Source: Spirochaetes bacterium RIFOXYC1_FULL_54_7
Lineage (GTDB): Bacteria; Spirochaetota; Spirochaetia; Treponematales; UBA12059
DNA: 11,556 nucleotides
Direction of reading: 5' to 3'
NCBI GenBank assembly: GCA_001830645.1
Contig: MIBM01000102.1
Location: forward strand, 1,487-13,042
In this document: piece by piece, positions 7,365 to 11,556 of the stretch
How the letters are laid out: the number at the start of each line of letters is the position of its first letter
How positions within the stretch are numbered: the first letter of the stretch is position 1
Notes under the pieces: model-generated
Database searches by the model: none
What the model saw: the letters and a program-made list of their open reading frames with translations, nothing else
What the model was told of the DNA's origin: nothing
Program-made: the position numbers and the translations under genes

Positions 7365-7390
7365 GTCCAGGCCAGCCCGGCCGGCAGGAC
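7365..7390 (+). promoter_or_regulatory. Leader hairpin upstream of the NusG-paralogue gene, candidate antiterminator recognition site
   Basis: The predicted leader contains a two-part stem-loop: GTCC (7365-7368) pairs with GGAC (7387-7390), an internal loop (A against GGCA) follows, and GGCC (7370-7373) pairs with GGCC (7379-7382) around the loop AGCCC. An overlapping alternative uses the second GGAC at 7394-7397, which includes part of the ribosome site GGAGG (7391-7395), so the two folds could expose or hide it. GGAGG is an unusually long 12 nt from the ATG. LoaP-type NusG paralogues act through an RNA hairpin in the leader of their target operon, which makes this a candidate; I cannot compare it with a known LoaP target here. 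Confidence 0.3.
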
Positions 7391-7407
7391 GGAGGACCCC
7401 GGGAATC

Positions 7408-7959
7408 ATGGATTATTACGCCGTACAGGTGTGGACAGGCCACGAAAGCGACTATGCCGAACGCCTCGCCAAAGACTCCCGTTGCCAGACCAGTATCGCT
7501 GTGCCAAAGCGGACCATGCAGATACGAAAGCTCGGCAAGATCAAAAAGGAAGAACGTCCTGTTTTCCCAGGCTATGTATTCATCCCGATACCGGAAGGCA
7601 CCATCGATCCAGCCCTGCGCTGGATCATCCGCTCCACCAAATACTTTGTACGCCTGCTCCCTTCCACAGGGGATCCGAAACCCATACAGGAAAAGGACCG
7701 TCGCATACTTGCCCACTTCATGTCCTTTGGCAAAGTGGCCGATACATCGAAGGTCGTTTTCGATGAAAACGAGCGGATAGTCGTCATCGAAGGCCCCCTG
7801 AAAGGACTGGAAGGATCAATCGTCAAGATCAACAAAAGGAAGGGTCGCGCCAAGGTCAGCCTTGATATGTGCGAATCTTCCTTCCTGATAGATCTGTCCT
7901 TCGAGATCCTCGACCGTTCATCGAAAGGATCCGGCAGCGAACATGGGCAACAGCCTTGA
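7408..7959 (+). CDS. NusG-paralogue antiterminator (LoaP/RfaH/UpxY type)
   Basis: This 183-residue protein has the NusG layout: an N-terminal NGN domain (DYYAVQVWTGHESDYAERL at 2-20; PVFPGYVFIPI at 51-61) that would bind the RNA polymerase clamp, and a C-terminal KOW domain (about 120-155, VIEGPLKGLEGSIVKINKRKG). A short Ser/Gly tail follows. It is not the housekeeping nusG, which normally sits with secE and the rplK/rplA genes; here it is the first gene of a nucleotide-sugar operon. Specialised NusG paralogues in that position (RfaH targets, UpxY of Bacteroides capsule loci, LoaP, reported in Firmicutes, Actinobacteria and spirochaetes) stop premature termination in their own long operon. 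I saw no RfaH ops element upstream. Its stop overlaps the next gene by 17 bp. The exact subfamily is uncertain, so I give no symbol. Confidence 0.85.
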   Translation: MDYYAVQVWTGHESDYAERLAKDSRCQTSIAVPKRTMQIRKLGKIKKEERPVFPGYVFIPIPEGTIDPALRWIIRSTKYFVRLLPSTGDPKPIQEKDRRILAHFMSFGKVADTSKVVFDENERIVVIEGPLKGLEGSIVKINKRKGRAKVSLDMCESSFLIDLSFEILDRSSKGSGSEHGQQP

Positions 7960-9430
7960 AAACCCCAGAATCTATATCCTCGGTGCCGGTTTTGCCGGCA
8001 TTTCGATTGCCAAGGAAATAAGGCAAAAAGGCGTCTTCGGTACCATCGTAGCCTTCCTGGACGACAATCCGGAAAAGGTCGGCCGGAGCATAGAAGGTGT
8101 GCCCGTCCTGGGTCCAATCCGGGATGTGGTAAACCTCCTGGCCCGCACACCTGCAGACGAAGCCATCATTGCCATCCCGAGCGCTTCCCGCGAACTGATC
8201 CGGGATCTGTATTTCCTCCTGAAGCGGGCCGGTTTTGCGCGTATCCGTATACTGCCAAGCGTGGCCCAGATAGTCGAGGGCGATGCCCACCTTGTGCAGA
8301 CCAGGGAGATAGATCCCCAGGATCTACTCGGGCGTAGCCCTGTAGCCATAGGCCTCAAGGAGAGCATCCGGTGGCTGCGTGGCCGACGGGTACTCATCAC
8401 CGGAGCTGGTGGCTCGATAGGTTCCGAGCTTGCCAGACAGCTCCTGTCTGCAGGAGTCGAGCGCCTCTATCTTTTTGGCCATGGCGAGAATTCGATTTAC
8501 CAGATAGACAGGGAGCTGCGGATACTCCAGGCCGGCGGCGTCGGGGTTTCCACCGCCATTGTCCCGGTCATAGGCGAATTGAAGGACGCCCAGTATGTAA
8601 CCCACATACTCAAGCGGCTGAAGGCCGATGTAGTCTTCCATACTGCCGCATACAAGCACGTCCCCCTGATGGAAGCCAACACAGTGGCCGCCATGGAGAA
8701 CAACGTATTCGGCACCCTGAATCTGTGCCAGGCGAGCCTGGAGGCCGGTGTTCGCCGCTTCGTGCTGGTCAGCACCGACAAGGCTGTGGAGCCCTTGTGC
8801 ACCTACGGAGCCTCCAAGCACCTTTCGGAGCGCATCGTCATGAACGCCCAGTCAAAAGCAGGGCGCGATTGCCACTACATGGTGGTACGGTTCGGCAATG
8901 TCCTGGGCTCAAGGGGATCCATACTACCCCTGTTCATGAAGCAGGTAGCCCAGGGCGGGCCGGTTACGGTGACCGATCCAGCCGCCCGCCGCTATTTCAT
9001 GACCATACCCGAGGCCTGTTCCCTGGTGCTGAAGACTGGCGGTGTAGGTGGCGGCGGTGAATCCTACCTTCTGGATATGGGAGAAGCCATCTACATACGT
9101 GAACTCGCGGAGCAGGTCATCCGCTTTTCAGGCTTCGAACCAGACAAAGACATCCAGATCGATTACATAGGACTGCGTGCTGGAGAACGTCTTGAGGAAA
9201 AACTGGTGGCCGACAACGAAACCCTGGAAGCCACTGACTTTCCACGGATAAACCGTCTGGTCCGCAAAGACGCAGATCCCGAGCTCCCTGCCATACTGGC
9301 GGAACTGAAGCCTGCCTGCACCTATGACCCAGCCAGGCCAGAAGCATACCGGAACCGCCGCTACCTGCGGGAGACCCTGCGTACCTGGATCCCGAGTGTA
9401 GAGGAAAAAACCGATGAACCGGAATACTGA
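7943..9430 (+). CDS. Soluble nucleotide-sugar 4,6-dehydratase (CapD/PglF/FlaA1 family)
   Basis: This 495-residue protein has two Rossmann-type domains. Residues about 8-130 resemble the cytoplasmic N-terminal domain of CapD/WbpM/PglF (YILGAGFAGISIA, then FLDDNPEKVGRSIEGVPVLG). Residues about 147-440 are an extended short-chain dehydrogenase: NAD motif TGAGGSIGSEL (153-163), HTAAYKHVPLME (233-244), STDKAVEP (277-284), and Tyr288-Gly-Ala-Ser-Lys292. The family removes water from UDP-GlcNAc to give a UDP-4-keto-6-deoxy sugar. Two things are odd: the four N-terminal membrane helices typical of long family members are absent, so it should be cytosolic, and the position usually held by Met in long members (MGASK) is Tyr, as in the short FlaA1/PseB enzymes. 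The start overlaps the NusG paralogue by 17 bp and has only a weak AAAGGA 13 nt upstream, consistent with translational coupling. The exact sugar product is not determined. Confidence 0.88.
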   Translation: MGNSLENPRIYILGAGFAGISIAKEIRQKGVFGTIVAFLDDNPEKVGRSIEGVPVLGPIRDVVNLLARTPADEAIIAIPSASRELIRDLYFLLKRAGFARIRILPSVAQIVEGDAHLVQTREIDPQDLLGRSPVAIGLKESIRWLRGRRVLITGAGGSIGSELARQLLSAGVERLYLFGHGENSIYQIDRELRILQAGGVGVSTAIVPVIGELKDAQYVTHILKRLKADVVFHTAAYKHVPLMEANTVAAMENNVFGTLNLCQASLEAGVRRFVLVSTDKAVEPLCTYGASKHLSERIVMNAQSKAGRDCHYMVVRFGNVLGSRGSILPLFMKQVAQGGPVTVTDPAARRYFMTIPEACSLVLKTGGVGGGGESYLLDMGEAIYIRELAEQVIRFSGFEPDKDIQIDYIGLRAGERLEEKLVADNETLEATDFPRINRLVRKDADPELPAILAELKPACTYDPARPEAYRNRRYLRETLRTWIPSVEEKTDEPEY

Positions 9431-10583
9431 TTTCCTGCCCTTTGCCCGGCCATCCATAGGACCGGAGGAGGAAGAAGCCGTCCTGCGCATCATGCGTTCC
9501 GGCTGGCTGACAACCGGCTCAGAGGCCTTGGCTTTCGAGAAGGAATTTGCTGCATATGTCGGAGTTCCTTTTGCCCTGGCTGTCAATTCGGCTACCAGTG
9601 GACTCCACCTGGCCCTTGAGGCCGCAGGCATAGGCAAGGACGACGTGGTGATAACCAGCCCCTACACCTTCACCTCCACCGCCGCGGTGGTCCGCCATCT
9701 GGGGGCCGAGCTGGCCTTCAGCGACACCGCCCCCGGATCATACAACCTGGATCCAGACCAACTGCAACGCCTTCTGGCAGGTACCCGCAACTGCCGCGCC
9801 ATAATTCCCGTACATATCGGGGGGCTTCCCTGCGACATGGATGCCATCACAACCCTCGGCAAACGCTATGGTTGTACGGTGGTTGAAGACGCAGCCCACG
9901 CCTTTCCGGTCATGACCTCACAGGGTTTTGCCGGGACCCTGGGTGAGCTGGGAGTCTATTCGTTCTATGCCACCAAGACCATAACCACCGGGGAGGGCGG
10001 CATGGTGGTAACCGCCAACGAAAAGCTGGCCAGACGCATGAGCCTCATGAGGATGCACGGTATCGACCGTGCAGTCTGGGACCGTTATACTGCGAGGAAG
10101 GCATCCTGGCGCTACGAAGTGAGCGAAGCAGGTTTCAAGTACAACCTGCCTGATATCCTTGCTGCCATCGGGCGGGTGCAATTGCGTCGGGCGGAGACAT
10201 TCATGGAACAGAGGAAAAGGACCGCCGCCATCTATAACAAAGCCTTTTCCCGAACACCTGGCCTTGGCCTGCCTCCGGAAGCCCCGAACCATGCCTGGCA
10301 CCTGTATTCCCTACGCGTGGATCCAGCACTCACTGGCATCGATAGGGACACCCTTATAGAAACCCTGGCCGACAAGGGCATAGGGGCATCGATGCACTTC
10401 ATTCCCCTGCACCTCATGCCCTATTATGCAAAGCGGTATTCCCTGGCTCCCGGAGATTTCCCGAACGCAGTTGCGATGTATGAAGCTACCCTGAGCCTAC
10501 CCATCTGGCAGGGAATGACAGAGGATGATGCCCGTCGGGTAACCGATGCCGTCCTGGAAGCAGTCGGATCCGGCCGGAAATGA
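9414..10583 (+). CDS. DegT/DnrJ/EryC1/StrS-family PLP sugar aminotransferase
   Basis: This 389-residue fold-type I PLP enzyme transfers an amino group, usually from glutamate, to a keto sugar nucleotide. Landmarks: RSGWLTTG (28-35); VNSATSGLHLAL (57-68), which positions the PLP phosphate; TSPYTFTSTA (81-90); EDAAHAF (158-164) with Asp159 facing the PLP ring nitrogen; SFYATKTITTGEGGMV (183-198) with the Schiff-base lysine K188; KYNLPDILAAIGRVQL (242-257); and HFIPLHLMPYY near the C-terminus. Length is typical and all key residues are present. Its start overlaps the dehydratase by 17 bp, with GAGG 9 nt before the ATG. Placed after a 4,6-dehydratase, it most likely aminates C4 of the 4-keto product, as PglE does in bacillosamine synthesis. 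Substrate is inferred from context only. Confidence 0.92.
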   Translation: MNRNTDFLPFARPSIGPEEEEAVLRIMRSGWLTTGSEALAFEKEFAAYVGVPFALAVNSATSGLHLALEAAGIGKDDVVITSPYTFTSTAAVVRHLGAELAFSDTAPGSYNLDPDQLQRLLAGTRNCRAIIPVHIGGLPCDMDAITTLGKRYGCTVVEDAAHAFPVMTSQGFAGTLGELGVYSFYATKTITTGEGGMVVTANEKLARRMSLMRMHGIDRAVWDRYTARKASWRYEVSEAGFKYNLPDILAAIGRVQLRRAETFMEQRKRTAAIYNKAFSRTPGLGLPPEAPNHAWHLYSLRVDPALTGIDRDTLIETLADKGIGASMHFIPLHLMPYYAKRYSLAPGDFPNAVAMYEATLSLPIWQGMTEDDARRVTDAVLEAVGSGRK

Positions 10584-11556
10584 ACAATCCCGACATGATC
10601 GGCGGCAAACCGGTTCCGGATCACGCCCTCCACGTGGCAACCATACGATCTCCGGTATCAAAAGGCGTCATCAAGTCCATCAACATACCCCACCTGCCTC
10701 GGGACTACCGAAGCTTTACCGCTGAGGATTTTCCGGGCTCTCCGGATATCGAGTTGTTCGGCGTTTCCATCCCGATCCTGGCACCAGGACGCGTCTCCTA
10801 TCGGGGAGAGCCCATTGCCCTTATCGCCGGACCAGACAAGCAACGGGTAGCCGAAGCGGTCAGGCTTACCCGGCTGGTAATAGACGAGGAACCAGCAGTC
10901 TTCGGGTTTGAAACCTGGGATTCTTCCCGGATAGCCGCAAGCAGCCTCCTGGAAGGCGGCGATGTCGATGAAGCCTTGGGCAAGGCCGAATTGGTGGTTG
11001 AAAGGGATTTCAGACTGGGTGCCCATTATCATTATTACCCTGAAACGCACCGGGCTTCCGCTGTCTTTGACTATGACAAGCTGAAGATCCACTCTGCCAC
11101 CCAATGGCCTTTCCAGGTGAGACAGGCTGTGGCACGGTCCCTTGCTGTCAAGGAAGATGAAGTGATCGTGCTTCCGGTAATGACAGGCCCCCATCTGGAC
11201 GGCAAGCTTTGGTATCCATCCATGATAGCCTGCCAGGCTGCCCTGGTATCCATGCTGTGTGGCAAGCCTGCCGTCCTGATCCTCTCGCGCTTCGAAGACT
11301 TCATGTACACGACAAAAAGAGCGCCTGTCCTGGCATCCTACCGTATCGGTATGAATGCCGAAGGACAGCTGCTGGGCATGGATGTACGGATAGCCATCAA
11401 TGTCGGAGCCCGCAGTCCACTAGCCGAAGAACTGGCGGCACGGTCGGCCCTTCTGGCCTCTGGGGTGTATTCATGCCCGAATTTCAGGGTAAGCGCCAGG
11501 TCGATAAACACCAATCTGCCTCCTATGGACGCTTATGCCGGCATGGGCTCATCCAC
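10580..11556 (+). CDS. Xanthine dehydrogenase / aldehyde oxidase large-subunit-like protein (partial, C-terminus outside window)
   Basis: I translated from ATG 10580, which shares ATGA with the aminotransferase stop; the frame is open for 325 codons to the window edge. The protein follows the molybdenum hydroxylase large subunit: HVATIRSPVSKGVIKSI (18-34), AEDFPG (48-53), GRVSYRGEPIALIAG (70-84), GGDVDEALGKAELVVERDF (126-144), SATQWPFQVRQAVAR (172-186), CGKPAVLILSRFEDFM (227-242), and TNLPPMDAYAGMGS (311-324). It lacks the usual N-terminal segment before the first of these. The glycine-rich GGGFGGK cofactor loop reads TGPHLDGK (202-209), and the conserved AYRGFG reads AYAGMG (319-324), losing the Arg and Phe. 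Known members hydroxylate purines, aldehydes or N-heterocycles with molybdopterin; whether this one binds it is doubtful. No strong ribosome site was found, so coupling to the upstream gene is likely. Family assignment is good; function is unknown. Confidence 0.8.
   Translation, partial: MNNPDMIGGKPVPDHALHVATIRSPVSKGVIKSINIPHLPRDYRSFTAEDFPGSPDIELFGVSIPILAPGRVSYRGEPIALIAGPDKQRVAEAVRLTRLVIDEEPAVFGFETWDSSRIAASSLLEGGDVDEALGKAELVVERDFRLGAHYHYYPETHRASAVFDYDKLKIHSATQWPFQVRQAVARSLAVKEDEVIVLPVMTGPHLDGKLWYPSMIACQAALVSMLCGKPAVLILSRFEDFMYTTKRAPVLASYRIGMNAEGQLLGMDVRIAINVGARSPLAEELAARSALLASGVYSCPNFRVSARSINTNLPPMDAYAGMGSS

Larger units (their letters stand above)
7255..7407. promoter_or_regulatory. Divergent intergenic region between the envelope/ligA operon and the sugar operon
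   Basis: This 153-bp gap separates two operons transcribed away from each other, so it must carry at least one promoter in each direction. For the minus strand a TATGAT -10-like hexamer lies at 7278-7273, but no good -35 is present and the leader would be only about 12 nt, so I do not call it separately. The plus-strand candidate promoter and leader hairpin are listed on their own. Confidence 0.6.

Noticed and set aside
7341..7373. Possible minus-strand terminator (GGCC-loop-GGCC followed by a run of seven T)
   Set aside because: The stem is only four pairs with a flanking mismatch, and no minus-strand gene lies upstream to terminate; on the plus strand the A-run is better explained as a -10 region.
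7324..7407. RfaH ops element before the sugar operon
   Set aside because: I searched the leader by eye for a GGCGGTAGC-like sequence and found none.
7572..8150. 192-codon minus-strand frame across the NusG-paralogue/dehydratase junction
   Set aside because: Antisense to two recognised genes; no domain, no ribosome site.
8371..9060. 229-codon plus-strand frame
   Set aside because: Frame-shifted shadow of the dehydratase, which has continuous family motifs across the same bases.

Overview
The window is dense bacterial chromosome with moderately high GC. It looks like a spirochaete, most plausibly a Treponema or a close relative. That assignment is inferred from three things: the rplU-prp pair (an L27-processing protease sits next to L21 mainly in Firmicutes, Fusobacteria, Thermotogae and spirochaetes); a NusG paralogue heading a sugar operon; and a capD/degT pair followed by a xanthine-dehydrogenase-like gene, an order I recall from Treponema but cannot check here. 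Genus is low confidence. I see no mobile element, CRISPR array, tRNA or rRNA.

Left part, all on the minus strand and read from about 7254 down to 1: a small secreted protein of unknown function, a large exported RlpA-like protein (double-psi beta-barrel, about 500 residues of acidic proline-rich linker, C-terminal SPOR domain), NAD-dependent DNA ligase ligA, arginyl-tRNA synthetase argS, ribosomal protein L21 (rplU), and the start of the L27-processing protease prp, which runs off the window. The first three genes are spaced 11-17 bases apart and look like one operon. argS and rplU each have a plausible sigma70 promoter of their own. rplU also has a leader of about 125 nt with stable hairpins.

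Right part, plus strand, from a divergent 153-bp intergenic region at 7255-7407: a LoaP/RfaH/UpxY-type NusG paralogue, a soluble (membrane-helix-free) nucleotide-sugar 4,6-dehydratase, a DegT/DnrJ/EryC1 PLP aminotransferase, and the first 325 codons of a xanthine dehydrogenase/aldehyde oxidase large-subunit homologue. All four reading frames overlap their neighbour (17, 17 and 4 bp), so this is a tight, probably translationally coupled operon. The first gene would act as an operon-specific antiterminator. The next two would convert a UDP-HexNAc to a 4-amino-4,6-dideoxy sugar for a surface glycan or glycoprotein.

The most unusual item is the fourth gene. It belongs to the molybdenum hydroxylase superfamily, yet the two glycine-rich cofactor motifs covered by this window are eroded and it sits inside a sugar operon. 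Second is the RlpA-like protein, whose two catalytic positions (His and Asp in true RlpA) are Cys and Val.
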